A stretch of DNA of 64,000 nucleotides from Lysobacter oculi. GTDB taxonomy: Bacteria > Pseudomonadota > Gammaproteobacteria > Xanthomonadales > Xanthomonadaceae. Shown in pieces: positions 1 to 10,845 of the stretch (the first letter of the stretch is position 1; every line of letters begins with the position of its first letter). A program made the translations under genes and the position numbers. A model generated the notes under the pieces. That model searched no databases. It worked only from the letters and a program-made list of their open reading frames with translations, and was not told where the DNA came from. The DNA lies in assembly GCF_003293695.1 (NCBI RefSeq), contig NZ_CP029556.1, positions 1,684,001 to 1,748,000 of the forward strand. The letters run 5' to 3'.

Positions 1-584
1 TTGGTGATGACGGCGATCAGCGGATTCAGGCGCAGGAAGCTGCCGTCGCTCTCGTCGGCCTCGGCCACCAGCCACTGGCTCGCGCCGAGCTTGGCGTTGG
101 CGCCGGCGGCGAGCAGCTGGCCGCCGATGACGAAGGTCGGATCCTTGCCGCCTTCGAACAGCACGCTCGCGGCCAGCGAGGTCGTCGTGGTCTTGCCGTG
201 CGTGCCGGCGATGGCGATGCCGCGGCGGAAACGCATCAGCTCGGCCAGCATCTCGGCGCGCGGGACGATCGGGATGCGCTGGGCGCGCGCTTCCATCAAT
301 TCGGGGTTGTCACGCTTGATCGCCGACGACACCACCACGCAGTCGGCGCCGAGCACGTTGGCGGCGGCGTGCTCGCGGTCGATGCGCGCGCCGAGCTTCT
401 GCAGGCGGCGGGTCGCGGCGTTGTCGGCGCGGTCGGAACCGGAGACCTCGTAGCCGAGCGTGCACAGCACTTCGGCAATGCCGCTCATGCCCACGCCGCC
501 GATGCCGACGAAATGCACGCGGCGGAACGCGCGGGCCAGGTCACCCGGATCCTGCAGGCGGCGTTCGAACACGGTGCTGATCAT
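1..584 (-). CDS. murC: UDP-N-acetylmuramate--L-alanine ligase (partial)
   Basis: MurC adds L-alanine to UDP-MurNAc, the first cytoplasmic step of peptide stem assembly. Only the first 194 codons are present, because the gene runs off the left edge. Visible are the N-terminal Rossmann motif [18 protein letters not shown] (residues 23-40) and the Mur ligase P-loop GTHGKTTTT (about 127-135), followed by the [10 protein letters not shown] segment. The ATG at 584 overlaps the murG stop codon as ATGA, which indicates translational coupling. It is the last visible gene of the dcw operon; ddl and ftsQAZ would be expected beyond the edge. Confidence 0.97.
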   Translation of the reverse strand, partial: MISTVFERRLQDPGDLARAFRRVHFVGIGGVGMSGIAEVLCTLGYEVSGSDRADNAATRRLQKLGARIDREHAAANVLGADCVVVSSAIKRDNPELMEARAQRIPIVPRAEMLAELMRFRRGIAIAGTHGKTTTTSLAASVLFEGGKDPTFVIGGQLLAAGANAKLGASQWLVAEADESDGSFLRLNPLIAVIT

Positions 585-1642
585 TTCGCCACCTCCATCA
601 CGGCGTCGGCCACGCGTTCGGCGGCATCGGGTTTGGCCAGTGCGCGCGCGGCCCGGCCCATCGCCTGCAGGCGCGTGGGGCCGGCGGCGAACACCGCGAG
701 CTGCGCGTGCAGCAGGTCGGCCAGCGCGTCGCTCTGCGGCACCAGCACGGCGGCGCCGCGTTCGACCAGGTATTCGGCATTGCGGGTCTGGTGGTCGTCC
801 ACCGCCTGCGGGAAAGGCACCAGCACGCTGGGCACGCCGGCGGCGCAGACTTCGGCCAGGGTCAGCGCACCGGCGCGGCAGACCACCACATCGGCCCAGG
901 CATAGGCGGCGGCCATGTCGGCGATGAAGGCTTCCGGCTGCACGGCGAGGCCGGCATCGGCGTAGGCCTTGCGCGCGTCATCGAGCATCTTTTCGCCGCA
1001 CTGGTGGCGCACGTCGAAAGCACCGGCCGGCAGTTTGGCGAGCGCCTTGGGCAGCGCGGTGTTCAACGCGCGCGCGCCCTGGCTGCCACCGAGCACCAGC
1101 AGTCTGAGTGGCGCGGCGGGCGTGGCATCGCGGGCCGGCAGGGAAGCGATCTCCTCACGCACCGGATTGCCGACCACGCGCTCGCCATCGAAGGTGCCGG
1201 GAAAGCCGGTCATGACGATGCGGGCGAGCTTCGACAGCACGCGGTTGGTGAGCCCGGCGGCGCGGTTCTGTTCGTGTACCAGCAGCGGGATGCCGGCGAG
1301 TTTCGCGGCCAGGCCACCCGGCCCCGCGGCGAAACCACCGAAACTCACCACCGCGCGCGGCTGGCGCTGGCGCAGGATGGCGCCGGCGGCCCGCACGCTG
1401 CCGATCAGCGCGAACGGCAGCTGCAGCAGCTTGGCGACGCCCTTGCCGCGCGCGCCACTGACCGCGATGGTGTCGATGTCGATGCCGTGCTGCGGCACCA
1501 GCCGGGTTTCCATGCCGCCGTGCGCACCCAGCCACAGCACCGGCACGCCACGCGCGCGCAACGCCTTGGCCACGGCGAGGCCGGGGAAGATGTGGCCGCC
1601 GGTACCGCCGGCCAGGATCATCACGGGCGCGTTCGGGTTCAT
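581..1642 (-). CDS. murG: UDP-GlcNAc:undecaprenyl-PP-MurNAc-pentapeptide GlcNAc transferase
   Basis: This is the membrane-associated GT28 enzyme that converts lipid I to lipid II on the cytoplasmic face. It has 353 residues, normal for MurG. The N-terminal glycine-rich loop [17 protein letters not shown] lies at about 12-28, and the second donor-site region includes [13 protein letters not shown] and the acidic/Gln motif around [14 protein letters not shown]. The start ATG overlaps the ftsW stop by 4 bp, and its own stop overlaps the murC start. It sits in the dcw operon between ftsW and murC, as usual. Confidence 0.98.
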   Translation of the reverse strand: MNPNAPVMILAGGTGGHIFPGLAVAKALRARGVPVLWLGAHGGMETRLVPQHGIDIDTIAVSGARGKGVAKLLQLPFALIGSVRAAGAILRQRQPRAVVSFGGFAAGPGGLAAKLAGIPLLVHEQNRAAGLTNRVLSKLARIVMTGFPGTFDGERVVGNPVREEIASLPARDATPAAPLRLLVLGGSQGARALNTALPKALAKLPAGAFDVRHQCGEKMLDDARKAYADAGLAVQPEAFIADMAAAYAWADVVVCRAGALTLAEVCAAGVPSVLVPFPQAVDDHQTRNAEYLVERGAAVLVPQSDALADLLHAQLAVFAAGPTRLQAMGRAARALAKPDAAERVADAVMEVAK

Positions 1643-3069
1643 TGGCCGGAAGCGCCTCCGAACGAGGGCTCGATGCGCGAACGACGCGTGCGCGCGGCAT
1701 CGCCGCCGGCGCTGCGCGGCATGCGGTCGAGCAGGCGGGCGAGCGTGGCGCGGGTGCGGTCACCGGCTTCGGCCAGCGCATCGGCGGCCACGCTGGCGGC
1801 TTCGCGCACCGGGGTGGCGGCGGGCTGCACCGGCTTGGTGGCTTCGGCCACGGGCGCGGCGGCGGTATTCGGCATCGAGGCTTCGCGGCGCAGGGCGACC
1901 TGGCGGCGTGCGCGTTCGAACTCCCACGACACGCGCAGCAGAAGCCCCATCGCCACGCACGTCACCAGGATGCTGGAACCACCGGAGGAAATCAGCGGCA
2001 GGGTCAGGCCCTTGGTCGGCAGCAGGCCCAGGTTCACGCCGATCGACACGAACGCCTGTAGCGCGATCCACAGGCCGATGCCGAACGCCAGGTAGCCGGA
2101 AAAATGACGGCGCATCTCGACGCACTTCAGGCCCAGCCAGAACGCGCGCCCGACCAGTCCCGCGTACAGCGCGATGACCGTGCAGACGCCGACGAAGCCG
2201 AGCTCCTCGGCGATCACCGCCATGATGAAGTCGGTATAGGCCTCGGGCAGGTAGGACAGTTTCTGTACCGAGCCGCCCAGCCCCACGCCCCAGAATTCGC
2301 CGCGACCGACCGCCATCAGCGCGTTGGTCAGCTGGTAGCCGCTGCCGAACGGATCGGCCCACGGGTTGCGGAACGACACCATGCGCTCCACGCGGTACGG
2401 CTCCAGCAGGATCATCAGTGCCAGCAGCGGAATGGCCGCGAGCGCCGGCAGCACCATGCGCGGCATGTTCACGCCACCCAGCACCATCATGCCGGCGGTG
2501 ATCGCCAGCACCAGCGCGGTGGTACCGAAATCCTTCTGCACGCCGAGCAGGATCACCGAGAACGCGGCGGCCACGCCGAAGGCCTTGAACATCGCGGTCC
2601 AGGTGCCCTTCACTTCTTCGGAGAAGCGCGCCAGGTAGCTGGCCAGCCAGACGATCAGCACCAGCTTCACCGCCTCGGCCGGCTGGAAGCCGATCGGCCC
2701 CAGGCTGACCCAGCGGCGCGCGCCCTTCACCGTGTGGCCGATGCCCGGCACCAGCACCAGCAGCAGGATGAGGATGCCGATGATCGGCAGCAGCCGGCTG
2801 TGCTGTTCGATGCCGCGGATGTCGCCCCGCGTCATCACCACGGCGGCCAGCACGATGCCCAGCCCGAGATACATCACATGGCGGTTGAAGTAGTACAGCG
2901 GCGAGAGGTCGCGGCTCTCGGCGATCGCCAGCGAACTCGACGCCACCATCACCAGGCCGAGCGCGGCCAGCGCCAGCATGCAGCCGAGCAGCCACGGATC
3001 GAAGCGACCCTGGATCGCGTCGAAGCGGGTCGCCTGGCGGCTGGCGGCGGTGTCGTGGCGGCCGTCCAT
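1639..3069 (-). CDS. ftsW: Peptidoglycan glycosyltransferase FtsW (SEDS family)
   Basis: FtsW is the septal SEDS polymerase that works with FtsI, a polytopic inner membrane protein. The 476-residue product carries SEDS hallmarks, including [14 protein letters not shown], the [16 protein letters not shown] segment (about 120-135) and a C-terminal [13 protein letters not shown] motif. After the last membrane helix there is an Ala/Arg-rich cytoplasmic tail of about 80 residues. Its start codon shares a base with the mraY stop (TGATG). In the classical order murD would lie between mraY and ftsW; here there is no room for it. Confidence 0.97.
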   Translation of the reverse strand: MDGRHDTAASRQATRFDAIQGRFDPWLLGCMLALAALGLVMVASSSLAIAESRDLSPLYYFNRHVMYLGLGIVLAAVVMTRGDIRGIEQHSRLLPIIGILILLLVLVPGIGHTVKGARRWVSLGPIGFQPAEAVKLVLIVWLASYLARFSEEVKGTWTAMFKAFGVAAAFSVILLGVQKDFGTTALVLAITAGMMVLGGVNMPRMVLPALAAIPLLALMILLEPYRVERMVSFRNPWADPFGSGYQLTNALMAVGRGEFWGVGLGGSVQKLSYLPEAYTDFIMAVIAEELGFVGVCTVIALYAGLVGRAFWLGLKCVEMRRHFSGYLAFGIGLWIALQAFVSIGVNLGLLPTKGLTLPLISSGGSSILVTCVAMGLLLRVSWEFERARRQVALRREASMPNTAAAPVAEATKPVQPAATPVREAASVAADALAEAGDRTRATLARLLDRMPRSAGGDAARTRRSRIEPSFGGASGQ

Positions 3070-4157
3070 CAGCGCACCTTCAACGTGGCAAGGCCGACCA
3101 GCACCAGCACCACCGAGATGATCCAGAAGCGCACGATCACGCGCGGCTCGGGCCAGCCCTTCAGCTCGAAGTGGTGGTGGATCGGCGCCATCCGGAACAC
3201 GCGCTTGCCGGTCAGCTTGAAGCTGCCGACCTGGATCATCACCGACAGCGTTTCGATGACGAAGATGCCGCCCATGATCACCAGCACCAGTTCCTGGCGC
3301 ACGATCACCGCCAGCGTGCCGAGCACCGCGCCCAGCGCCAGCGCGCCGATGTCGCCCATGAACACCATGGCCGGATAGGTGTTGAACCAGAGGAAGCCGA
3401 GCCCCGCGCCGGCGATCGCCGTGCAGATGATCAGCAGCTCACCCGCACCGGGCACCGCCGGGATCTGCAGGTACTTGGAGAATTCCGCGTGGCCGGACGC
3501 ATAGGCGAACACGCCCAGCGCGCAGGCCACCAGCACCGTCGGCATGATCGCCAGGCCATCCAGGCCGTCGGTCAGGTTGACCGCGTTGGAGAAGCCGACG
3601 ATCCAGAAGTAGGCGATGGCGACGAAACCGATCCCGGCCAGCGGCAGCGCCACCGACTTGAACAGCGGCACGTAGAAGGTGGTCGCCGCCGGCACGCTGG
3701 CATAGGCGTAAAGGTAGATGCCGGCCGCCAGGCCGAGCAGCGACTGCAGCGCGTACTTGGTGCGCGAACGCATGCCGTTGGGATCGCGCTTGACGATCTT
3801 GATCCAGTCGTCCCACCAGCCGATGGCGCCGAAGCCCACCATCACCGCCAGCACCACCCACACGTACTTGTTGCGCAAGTCGCCCCACAGCAGCACCGAG
3901 GCGAGGATGGTGATCAGGATCAGCGCGCCGCCCATGGTCGGCGTGCCGGCCTTGGAGAAATGCGACTGCGGGCCGTCGGTGCGGATCGGCTGGCCGCCGC
4001 TTTTCAGCGAAGCCAGATAGCGGATCACCTTCGGGCCCCACCACAGCGACAGCGCCAAGGCGGTGAGCGCCGAGAGGATCGCGCGGAAGGTCAGGTACTG
4101 GAACAGGCCGAAGTGGCTCTGCAGCTGTTCCAGCCAGCGGAATAGTTCAAGCAGCAT
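3069..4157 (-). CDS. mraY: Phospho-N-acetylmuramoyl-pentapeptide transferase
   Basis: MraY transfers phospho-MurNAc-pentapeptide to undecaprenyl phosphate to make lipid I and is an integral membrane enzyme. The protein has 362 residues from an ATG at 4157, which gives the canonical [10 protein letters not shown] start; in-frame codons further upstream only add non-conserved sequence inside murF. Catalytic signatures are visible: [10 protein letters not shown] with the Asp pair, [11 protein letters not shown], and the HHHFELKGW histidine motif near the C-terminus. It overlaps the murF end by 11 bp and is followed directly by ftsW with no murD between them. Confidence 0.97.
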   Translation of the reverse strand: MLLELFRWLEQLQSHFGLFQYLTFRAILSALTALALSLWWGPKVIRYLASLKSGGQPIRTDGPQSHFSKAGTPTMGGALILITILASVLLWGDLRNKYVWVVLAVMVGFGAIGWWDDWIKIVKRDPNGMRSRTKYALQSLLGLAAGIYLYAYASVPAATTFYVPLFKSVALPLAGIGFVAIAYFWIVGFSNAVNLTDGLDGLAIMPTVLVACALGVFAYASGHAEFSKYLQIPAVPGAGELLIICTAIAGAGLGFLWFNTYPAMVFMGDIGALALGAVLGTLAVIVRQELVLVIMGGIFVIETLSVMIQVGSFKLTGKRVFRMAPIHHHFELKGWPEPRVIVRFWIISVVLVLVGLATLKVR

Positions 4158-5526
4158 CGGTGCCCTCCCCTTGCAGCAGCGCGGCGACCACGCGATCCAT
4201 CGCACTGCCGCGCGAACCCTTCACCAGCACGCGCACGCCTTCGCCCAGGCCGCCGGCCAGTGCATCGGCCAGCGCTTCATGCGTATCGAAGTGATGGGCG
4301 CCTTCGCCGAACGCCGTGGCGGCGTGCGCGGCCAGCGGCCCCATCGTGTACAGCCGCGCGATGCCGGCGGCCTTGGCGCGACGCCCGGCCTCGGCGTGCA
4401 GCGCGATTTCGTCATCGCCCAGTTCGCGCATATCGCCCAGCACCAGCCAGGCTTCGCCACCGCCCGCGGCCAGCGTGTCGATGGCGGCATTCGTCGAACC
4501 GGGGTTGGCGTTGTAGCTGTCGTCGATCAGTTCGGCGCCGTTCGCCAGCCGCCGCGCGACACCGCGACCGGCCACCGGCGTCGCCGCCTGCAGACCGGCA
4601 CGGACCTGTTCGATGTCGAGCCCGGCGGCCAGCGCCATCGAGGCCGCGGCCAGCGCGTTGGCGATGTTGTGGCGGCCCGGCAGCGCCAGCGCGATGTCGG
4701 CATCGCCGACCGGCGTGACCAGGCGGAAGCGCGAGCCGGCGCGGTCCAGCGCGATGTCGCGCGCGCTGACGTCGGCACTGGCATCCAGCCCGAAGCGCAG
4801 GATGCGGCGGCCGTGCGCGCGCTCGGCGAAGTACGGCGCGAAGGCGTCGTCGGCATTGATCACCGCCACGCCGTCCGCACTCAGCGCGTCGTAGATCGCG
4901 GCCTTGGTGTCGGCCACGCCGAGCAGGCTGCCCATGCGTTCCAGATGCGCCGGCGCGATGTTGTTCACCAGCGACACATCGGGCCGCACGATATCGGTCA
5001 GGTACTGGATGTCGCCCGGCTTGCCCGCGCCCATCTCGTAGACGGCGAAGCGCGCGTCGTCGGGCGCGGCGATCAGCGCCAGCGGCAGGCCGATCTCGTT
5101 GTTGAAGTTGCCGGGGTTGGCGTACGCGCCGCCGGCCTGCGCCAGCACCGAGAGCAGCAGCGACTTGACGCTGGTCTTGCCGTTGCTGCCGGTGACCGCG
5201 AACACCCGGGTCGCGCGTTCGCGCTGCAGGCCGCGCGCGAGGGCGGCCAGTGCCAGTTCGGTGTTGGCGACGAGGATCTGCGGCACCTCCGCATCCACTT
5301 CGTTCGACACCAGCGCCGCGACCGCGCCGCGCTTCGCCGCGTCGGCGACATGCGCGTGGCCATCGAAATTTTCGCCCTTCAGCGCGACGAACAGCAGCGC
5401 GCGGCCATCGGCATCGGGCAGCGTGCGGGTGTCGGTGGAAACGCCTTCGACCACCGTCGCAGCATCGCCCCGCACCACCCGGCCACCGGCCAGCCGTGCG
5501 ACGTCGGAAAGCGGCATCGGCTTCAT
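4147..5526 (-). CDS. murF: UDP-MurNAc-tripeptide--D-Ala-D-Ala ligase
   Basis: MurF is the cytoplasmic Mur ligase that adds D-Ala-D-Ala to complete the pentapeptide. The 459-residue protein has the P-loop TGSNGKT at about 112-118 after an N-terminal UDP-binding domain. It then has the Mur central-domain [13 protein letters not shown] segment and the C-terminal [12 protein letters not shown] motif typical of MurF. The start ATG overlaps the murE stop codon (ATGA), and the 3' end overlaps mraY by 11 bp. Confidence 0.97.
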   Translation of the reverse strand: MKPMPLSDVARLAGGRVVRGDAATVVEGVSTDTRTLPDADGRALLFVALKGENFDGHAHVADAAKRGAVAALVSNEVDAEVPQILVANTELALAALARGLQRERATRVFAVTGSNGKTSVKSLLLSVLAQAGGAYANPGNFNNEIGLPLALIAAPDDARFAVYEMGAGKPGDIQYLTDIVRPDVSLVNNIAPAHLERMGSLLGVADTKAAIYDALSADGVAVINADDAFAPYFAERAHGRRILRFGLDASADVSARDIALDRAGSRFRLVTPVGDADIALALPGRHNIANALAAASMALAAGLDIEQVRAGLQAATPVAGRGVARRLANGAELIDDSYNANPGSTNAAIDTLAAGGGEAWLVLGDMRELGDDEIALHAEAGRRAKAAGIARLYTMGPLAAHAATAFGEGAHHFDTHEALADALAGGLGEGVRVLVKGSRGSAMDRVVAALLQGEGTDAA

Positions 5527-6995
5527 GCGCGCGCCTCCAGCAGTTCGCGGGCGACGGCCAGGTCGTCAAAGGCGTGCTTGACGCCGTTCACTTCCTGATA
5601 GGTCTCGTGGCCCTTGCCGGCGATCAGCACGATGTCGTCCGCGCCCGCCTCGCCGATCGCGCGGGCAATCGCGGCGCGGCGGTCGCGCAGCACAAGGGCG
5701 CGTCCGGGGTGCGCGAAGCCGGCGACGATCTCGGCGACGATGCCATCGCCATCCTCGCCACGCGGGTTGTCGTCGGTGACGATGACGGTTTCCGACAGGC
5801 GCTCGGCGATCGCCGCCATCTGCGGACGCTTGCCGCGGTCGCGCTCGCCGCCGCAGCCGAACACGCAGGTCAGGCCGCCCTTGAGGTGCGCGCGCAGCGA
5901 CTGCAGCGCCTGTTCCAGCGGATCGGGCTTGTGCGAGTAATCGACCACCACCAGCGGCCGCACGCCGTCGCCGCCGAGGCGGTTCATGCGCCCTGCGACC
6001 GGCTGCAGCGTCTCCAGCACGCCGACGATCTCACCGACGCCATGGCCTTCTGCCAGCAGCACGCCGGCCACCGTCAGCAGGTTGTCGATGTTGAAGCGGC
6101 CCAGCAGCGGCGACTGCACGCGCTGGCTGCGGCCATCGATGCGCAGGTCGAAGGCGATGCCGCGCGCGTCCAGCACCACGTTGTCCGCGGCCAGCTGCGC
6201 ATCGGCCTTGCCCGACGCGGAAATGCCGATGCCGCGCACGTTCGACGGCAGCGACTGCATCAGGCGCGCGCCGAAGGCATCGTCGATGTTGATGACGGCG
6301 GCCTTCAGGCCGGTGCGCGCGAACAACTTGGCCTTGGCCGCGCCGTAGTTTTCCATGTTGCCGTGGTAGTCGAGATGGTCACGGGTGAGGTTGGTGAACA
6401 CCGCGACGTCGTAATGCACGCCGTCCACGCGACCCTGGTCGAGTGCGTGCGAACTGACTTCCATCGCCACCGCGCGTGCACCGGCATCGCGTAGGCCGGC
6501 CAGCGCCGCGTGCATCGGCAGCACCAGCGGCGTGGTGAAGCCGGTCGCGACTTCCGCGCCATGCAGGCCGACGCCGAGCGTGCCGATGGTGCCGGTGCGC
6601 TGGCCAAGCTTTTCCAGCGACTGCGCGATCAGCTGCACGGTCGAGGTCTTTCCGCTGGTGCCGGTGACGCCGATCATCCGCATCGCCTTCGACGGCGCGC
6701 CGTGGAAGGCATCGCCCATCGCGCCGAGGCGCGCGCGCAGGTCCGGCACCGCGATGGCATGCGCCGGGGCCGGCAGGCCGATCGGCGCCGGCGGCTCGAA
6801 CAGGATGGCGGCCGCGCCCTTCTCGCGCGCCTGCTCGACAAAGCCGAGCCCGTGCGCACCGAAGCCGGCGATGGCGACGAAGGCATCCCCCGGGCGCACC
6901 GAGCGGCTGTCCATCACCAGCCCACTGACCTTCAGGCCGGTGGGAATGCCCGGCACATCCGGCAGCAGTTCGGTCAGCAGCATGGTGCGGCTCAT
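5523..6995 (-). CDS. murE: UDP-MurNAc-L-Ala-Glu--meso-diaminopimelate ligase
   Basis: MurE adds the third stem-peptide residue in the cytoplasm. The 490-residue protein has the P-loop TGTSGKTST at about 111-119, the [11 protein letters not shown] motif, and the TDDNPRGED segment near residue 403. The DNPR tetrapeptide is the known signature for meso-diaminopimelate specificity, as opposed to the L-lysine type, and fits a Gram-negative wall. The start overlaps the ftsI stop as ATGA and the stop overlaps murF. Confidence 0.97.
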   Translation of the reverse strand: MSRTMLLTELLPDVPGIPTGLKVSGLVMDSRSVRPGDAFVAIAGFGAHGLGFVEQAREKGAAAILFEPPAPIGLPAPAHAIAVPDLRARLGAMGDAFHGAPSKAMRMIGVTGTSGKTSTVQLIAQSLEKLGQRTGTIGTLGVGLHGAEVATGFTTPLVLPMHAALAGLRDAGARAVAMEVSSHALDQGRVDGVHYDVAVFTNLTRDHLDYHGNMENYGAAKAKLFARTGLKAAVINIDDAFGARLMQSLPSNVRGIGISASGKADAQLAADNVVLDARGIAFDLRIDGRSQRVQSPLLGRFNIDNLLTVAGVLLAEGHGVGEIVGVLETLQPVAGRMNRLGGDGVRPLVVVDYSHKPDPLEQALQSLRAHLKGGLTCVFGCGGERDRGKRPQMAAIAERLSETVIVTDDNPRGEDGDGIVAEIVAGFAHPGRALVLRDRRAAIARAIGEAGADDIVLIAGKGHETYQEVNGVKHAFDDLAVARELLEARA

Positions 6996-8851
6996 CGCGC
7001 CCCCTCCAGCGGTTCCGGCAACGGCTGCGGCAAAGCGGGTGCGACAGATGCAGTGGGCGTTGCGGGACGGGCGACCGCAGCCACCGGCGCACCGGTGGTG
7101 CTCTTGGCGCCCTTGGCCTGCGCGGCGATCCAGCTTTCGATGTCGTCCGGCGGCACGTCCTTCAAACGCAGCACGCCTTCCATCACGTTGTGGAAGACCG
7201 GGCCGGCGACCAGCCCGCCGTAGTACGAGCCCTGGCTCGGGTCGTTGACCGCCACCACCATCGCGTAACGCGGGTTGCGCACCGGCACCAGGCCGGCGAA
7301 ATAGGCGACGTAACGGCGCGAGTAACCGCCACCGCTGGCCTTGCGCGCGGTGCCGGTCTTGCCGGCCACGTGATAGCCCAGGATCGCCGCCTGCGTGGCG
7401 GTGCCACCGGGCTCGGTGACCGTCTGCATCATCCGCACGATCGTGTGCGCCAGCTCGGGCGTGATCACCTGCTTGCGCTCGCCCTGCTGATCCTTGATGA
7501 AGGTCGGCTTGATCGACACGCCATCGTTGCCGAGCGTGGCGTAGGCATGCGCGATCTGCATCGGCGTGGCGCTGATCGCATAGCCGTAGGACATGGTCTG
7601 TTTGGTGGTGCCGTCCCAGCGCGAGGGCGGCGCGAACAGGCCGGCGGCCTCGCCCGGGAAACCGATGCCGGTGCGCTGGCCATAGCCGAACTTGTGGAAG
7701 AAGTCGTAGAGCTGCTGGTTGCTGAGCTTGCGCGCGATCAGCGACATGCCCACGTTCGAGCTCTTCTTGATCAGGCCGGTGGTGTCGAGCACGCCGTAGT
7801 TGTGCGTGTCGCTGGTGCGATAGCGGCCGTTGGCGATCCAGCCCGGGCTGGTGTTGAAGGTGGAATGCTCGTTGATGACGCCGGCCTCGAGCCCCGCTGC
7901 CACGGTCAGCGGCTTGATGGTGGAGCCCGGCTCGAACAGGTCGGTCAGCGCACGGTTGCGGTGCGCCTCGCGCGAGGCGCTGCCGATGTTGTTGGGGTTG
8001 AACGAAGGCGCATTCGCCATCGCCAGCACTTCGCCGGTCTCGACATCGAGCACCACCGCCGAGCCGCTGGTCGCGCCGCTCTGCTCGATCATCGCCTTGA
8101 GCTCGCGATAGGTCAGGTACTGGATGCGGCGGTCGATGGTCAGCCGCACGTCCTTGCCGGGCTGCGCCGCGCGCAGCAGGTCCACGTTCTCGACGATGCG
8201 GCCGCGGTTGTCGCGGATCACGCGCTTCAGGCCGGGCTGGCCGCGCAGCCAGTCATCGAGCGCCAGCTCCACGCCTTCCTGCCCGAAATCATCGACGTTG
8301 GTGAAGCCGAGCACGTGCGCGAAGGCCTCACCCTGCGGATAGAAGCGGCGGAACTCGCGCTGCGCGTACACGCCGGGAATGCCCATCGCCACCACGCGCT
8401 GCGCGATGGCCGGGTTGATGCGGCGCTTGACCCAGAGGAATTCCTTGTCGGCCTTCTGCGACACGCGGCGGCGCAGCTCGTCTTCGGAGACCTCAAGCGC
8501 GCGCGCCAGCTGGCGGATGCCGGTCGGCGACTTCGACAGCTCCTGCGGATTCACCCACACCGATTCGACCGGCGTGGACACCGCCAGCGGCTCGCCGTTG
8601 CGGTCGGTGATCATGCCGCGCGTGGTGGCGATTTCCACCTCGCGCTGGAAGCGTTCGTCGCCCTGCTTCTGGTAGAACTCGTTGTTGACCAGCTGCAGGT
8701 TCACCGCGCGGCCGACCAGCGCCATCGCGCACAGGCCCAGCCCGCCGCCGACCAGCAGGATGCGCTTGCGCACATCGAAACCCTGGCGGCCATTGCGGTT
8801 CGGCTGCGGGCGCTCGCGGCGCGGGTTGTCGGGGCGGCCGGGGCGGTTCAC
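6992..8851 (-). CDS. ftsI: Septal peptidoglycan transpeptidase FtsI (PBP3)
   Basis: FtsI is the division-specific class B penicillin-binding protein: one N-terminal membrane anchor (about 31-50), a PBP dimer domain, then the transpeptidase domain. Active-site motifs are STIK (310-313), SSN (364-366) and KTG (498-500). I chose the GTG at 8851, giving 619 residues, because it forms a GTGA overlap with the ftsL stop, as elsewhere in this operon. The in-frame extension to 8941 would run through ftsL. A Pro/Ala-rich tail of about 40 residues follows the catalytic domain. Confidence 0.96.
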   Translation of the reverse strand: MNRPGRPDNPRRERPQPNRNGRQGFDVRKRILLVGGGLGLCAMALVGRAVNLQLVNNEFYQKQGDERFQREVEIATTRGMITDRNGEPLAVSTPVESVWVNPQELSKSPTGIRQLARALEVSEDELRRRVSQKADKEFLWVKRRINPAIAQRVVAMGIPGVYAQREFRRFYPQGEAFAHVLGFTNVDDFGQEGVELALDDWLRGQPGLKRVIRDNRGRIVENVDLLRAAQPGKDVRLTIDRRIQYLTYRELKAMIEQSGATSGSAVVLDVETGEVLAMANAPSFNPNNIGSASREAHRNRALTDLFEPGSTIKPLTVAAGLEAGVINEHSTFNTSPGWIANGRYRTSDTHNYGVLDTTGLIKKSSNVGMSLIARKLSNQQLYDFFHKFGYGQRTGIGFPGEAAGLFAPPSRWDGTTKQTMSYGYAISATPMQIAHAYATLGNDGVSIKPTFIKDQQGERKQVITPELAHTIVRMMQTVTEPGGTATQAAILGYHVAGKTGTARKASGGGYSRRYVAYFAGLVPVRNPRYAMVVAVNDPSQGSYYGGLVAGPVFHNVMEGVLRLKDVPPDDIESWIAAQAKGAKSTTGAPVAAVARPATPTASVAPALPQPLPEPLEGAR

Positions 8852-9114
8852 GGGCGCACCACCACGATCTCGTCGGCCTTCGGCAGCACCATGCCCAGGC
8901 GCTCGCGCGCCGTGCGGTCGATGAGCGTGCTTTCGGCCCACGTCGCCTGCTCAAGCTGCAGGCGGCTGAAGTCGACGTTGAGTTCGTCGCGGGTCTTTTC
9001 CAGCCGGTTGAGCTCGACGAACAGCTGGCGGTGGCGATGCCGCGCCATCACCACGCCCACGGCGGTGGCGATGTCGAGCGCGAGCAGCAGCAGGACAATG
9101 AAGCGCAGGCTCAT
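8848..9114 (-). CDS. ftsL: Cell division protein FtsL
   Basis: This small bitopic division protein forms the FtsQLB complex and helps activate FtsWI. The 88-residue product has a very short cytoplasmic N-terminus, one membrane helix (about 5-24) and a charged coiled-coil ectodomain with heptad leucines. It ends in the conserved-type segment [18 protein letters not shown]. The ATG at 9114 overlaps the rsmH stop (ATGA), and the stop overlaps the ftsI GTG. Size, topology and position between rsmH and ftsI identify it. Confidence 0.95.
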   Translation of the reverse strand: MSLRFIVLLLLALDIATAVGVVMARHRHRQLFVELNRLEKTRDELNVDFSRLQLEQATWAESTLIDRTARERLGMVLPKADEIVVVRP

Positions 9115-10064
9115 GCGGCTTCCCCCCACTTCTCGGCCACGCGCAGCACCGCGCTGCGGGCGCGCGGATTGGCGCGGGTTTCGGCCTCGTCGGCCTTGAT
9201 CGCGCCGCCGATCAGCTTCAGCGTCGGAGTGAACGCGACGGTGTCCGGGCGACGACGGTCGGTCGGCGGCGCCTTCGCCTTCGACGCCATGAAACGCTTG
9301 ACGATGCGGTCTTCCAGCGAATGGAAGCTGATCACCGCGAGGCGGCCTTCCGGCTTGAGCGCGTCGTGCGCGGCGGCCAGACCGGCTTCCAGGTCTTCCA
9401 GCTCGCGGTTGATGTGGATGCGGATCGCCTGGAAGCTGCGGGTGGCGGGATGGATGCCGTCCTTGCCGCGCGGCATCACCGAGGCGATCAGCCCGGCCAG
9501 TTCCAGCGTGCGGGTGATCGGCGCTTCGGCGCGGCGGGCCACGATGGCGCGGGCGATGCGCCGGCTCATGCGTTCCTCGCCATAGGTCCAGAGCACGTCG
9601 GCGATCTCGCGCTCGTCGGCGCGGTTGATCCAGTCGGCGGCGCTCTGCCCGCGCGAATCGTCCATCCGCATGTCGAGCGGGCCGTCCTTGCCGAACGAGA
9701 AGCCGCGCTCGGCGACATCCAGCTGCGGCGACGACACGCCGAGGTCGAACAGCACGCCGTCGAGCCCGGCCGAAGCCGCCTCCCAATCCGCCAGTTCGGT
9801 GAAGCTGCCGTGGTGGATGGCCACGCGCGCATCGCCCCCGAAACGTGCCTGCGCCTCGGCGATCGCGGTCGGGTCCTTGTCCATGACCAGCAGGCGGCCG
9901 TGTTCGCCCAACCGGGCCAGCACGCCGGCCGCGTGGCCGCCGCGCCCGAAGGTGCCGTCGAGGTAGATGCCGTCGGCGCGCACGCGCAAACCGTCCAGCA
10001 CCTGCGCGTACAACACCGGGAGATGCGAGGGGGCGGGTGTGGCGACGGTCGCAGCCGCGCTCAC
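9111..10064 (-). CDS. rsmH: 16S rRNA (cytosine1402-N4)-methyltransferase
   Basis: RsmH (MraW) is the SAM-dependent enzyme that methylates C1402 of 16S rRNA N4. The 317-residue product begins at a GTG that overlaps the mraZ stop as GTGA; the longer in-frame extension lies inside mraZ. Motifs are the SAM loop [12 protein letters not shown] (34-45), the [12 protein letters not shown] block, the [15 protein letters not shown] region, and the C-terminal [16 protein letters not shown]. RsmI, which modifies the ribose of the same nucleotide, is encoded close by at 11224-12054. Confidence 0.97.
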   Translation of the reverse strand: MSAAATVATPAPSHLPVLYAQVLDGLRVRADGIYLDGTFGRGGHAAGVLARLGEHGRLLVMDKDPTAIAEAQARFGGDARVAIHHGSFTELADWEAASAGLDGVLFDLGVSSPQLDVAERGFSFGKDGPLDMRMDDSRGQSAADWINRADEREIADVLWTYGEERMSRRIARAIVARRAEAPITRTLELAGLIASVMPRGKDGIHPATRSFQAIRIHINRELEDLEAGLAAAHDALKPEGRLAVISFHSLEDRIVKRFMASKAKAPPTDRRRPDTVAFTPTLKLIGGAIKADEAETRANPRARSAVLRVAEKWGEAA

Positions 10065-10507
10065 AAACGCAGCTCCATCATCTGCGGGCTGATGTTGCCG
10101 TCGCCGATGGTCTGGCGGATCTGCGCGTGGTGGGCCTGCTCGCTCCACACTTCCAGCTTGTTGCCCATGCCGAGCAGCACGGCCTTCTTTTCGATGCCGA
10201 CCGCGGCGCGGTGGCTGGCCGGGATGGAGACGCGGCCGCTGCCGTCGGGCTCCACGATCGCCGCCGAGCCCACCAGCATCCGCTGCAGGCGGCGGTGTTC
10301 GAGAACCACGGTCGGCAGCGCGTTGATCTGGTCGCGGGCCTTTTCCCACTCCGCGTAGGGATAGAGGAAGAGGCTGCCGGGCTCGAACGGGTTGTAGGTG
10401 ATCACCAGGCGGTTGCCGCACGCCTCCGTCACGAGCTCGCGCAGAGCCGTGGGGATGGTCAGACGACCCTTGTCGTCTATCGTGATGGCGGTCTCACCCT
10501 GGAACAT
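10061..10507 (-). CDS. mraZ: Transcriptional regulator MraZ
   Basis: MraZ is an AbrB-fold DNA-binding repressor of the dcw operon. The 148-residue protein has the duplicated swapped-hairpin fold: the first repeat begins [20 protein letters not shown], and the second contains [18 protein letters not shown] at about 99-116. It is the first gene of the operon. About 80 bp upstream are the promoter and a row of TGGG-like boxes at 10557-10591, consistent with autoregulation. Confidence 0.97.
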   Translation of the reverse strand: MFQGETAITIDDKGRLTIPTALRELVTEACGNRLVITYNPFEPGSLFLYPYAEWEKARDQINALPTVVLEHRRLQRMLVGSAAIVEPDGSGRVSIPASHRAAVGIEKKAVLLGMGNKLEVWSEQAHHAQIRQTIGDGNISPQMMELRL

Positions 10508-10556
10508 GTCGTCAGGCGGCTGCGGTCTTCTGGAGGGGCGTCAGGATGACACAGGA

Positions 10557-10591
10557 AACCACAAATTCCCCGGATATCCCACTTCCCGCCA
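10557..10591 (-). promoter_or_regulatory. MraZ operator (four TGGG-type boxes, 10-bp spacing)
   Basis: Read on the minus strand, four pentamers fall in exact 10-bp register: TGGCG (10587-10591), TGGGA (10577-10581), GGGGA (10567-10571) and TGGTT (10557-10561). This matches the known MraZ target, direct repeats of TGGGN separated by 5 nt. The boxes begin at the -10 element and cover the predicted start site and early leader, so bound MraZ would block transcription of the dcw operon. Confidence 0.8.
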
Positions 10592-10619
10592 CGATAGGAT
10601 TCGCCCACAGCCTTGTCAA
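10591..10619 (-). promoter_or_regulatory. Sigma70-type promoter of the dcw operon
   Basis: On the minus strand a perfect -35 TTGACA (10614-10619) is followed after 17 bp by -10 TATCGT (10591-10596). An A-tract (seven A in a row, 10634-10640) lies just upstream of the -35 and could act as an UP element. The predicted start near 10584 gives a leader of about 77 nt before the mraZ ATG. Confidence 0.75.
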
Positions 10620-10661
10620 CAGGTTCCGGCAGGTTTTTTTCAAGCCCGTCAATGACTTGCG

Positions 10662-10725
10662 CCAAACTTCAGAATTTGGACGAAGGTTTATCCACAAGCC
10701 CTTGTTCCGTCTCAAAACGTGAGAC
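10662..10725. promoter_or_regulatory. DnaA box and two palindromes upstream of the dcw promoter
   Basis: Three elements lie in a row upstream of the dcw -35. An 18-bp imperfect palindrome occupies 10662-10679 (CCAAA...TTTGG). A perfect DnaA consensus box, TTATCCACA, occupies 10688-10696 on the plus strand. A perfect 6-bp inverted repeat, GTCTCA-5 nt-TGAGAC, occupies 10709-10725. The DnaA match is exact, but a single box can occur by chance. The inverted repeat has no T-run and is not a convincing terminator. Confidence 0.45.
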
Positions 10726-10845
10726 AGGCACCCTCCGTTCAGCTTGATTCATGAATACGAAGGCGGGGCCGACGCGCCGCTTCAAACGGCCGTTCCGCCC
10801 GCTGGCCGATGCCGGAATGCGCGATTTTTGCGGCCTGAGGAAAGT
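10726..10845. other. Gap between rnpB and the dcw regulatory region
   Basis: There is no supportable gene here. The stretch holds a perfect 10-bp palindrome, ATTCATGAAT (10747-10756), and GC-rich sequence. A weak CGGCC/GGCCG stem followed by TTT on the minus strand could serve as an rnpB terminator, but it is not convincing. Confidence 0.4.
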
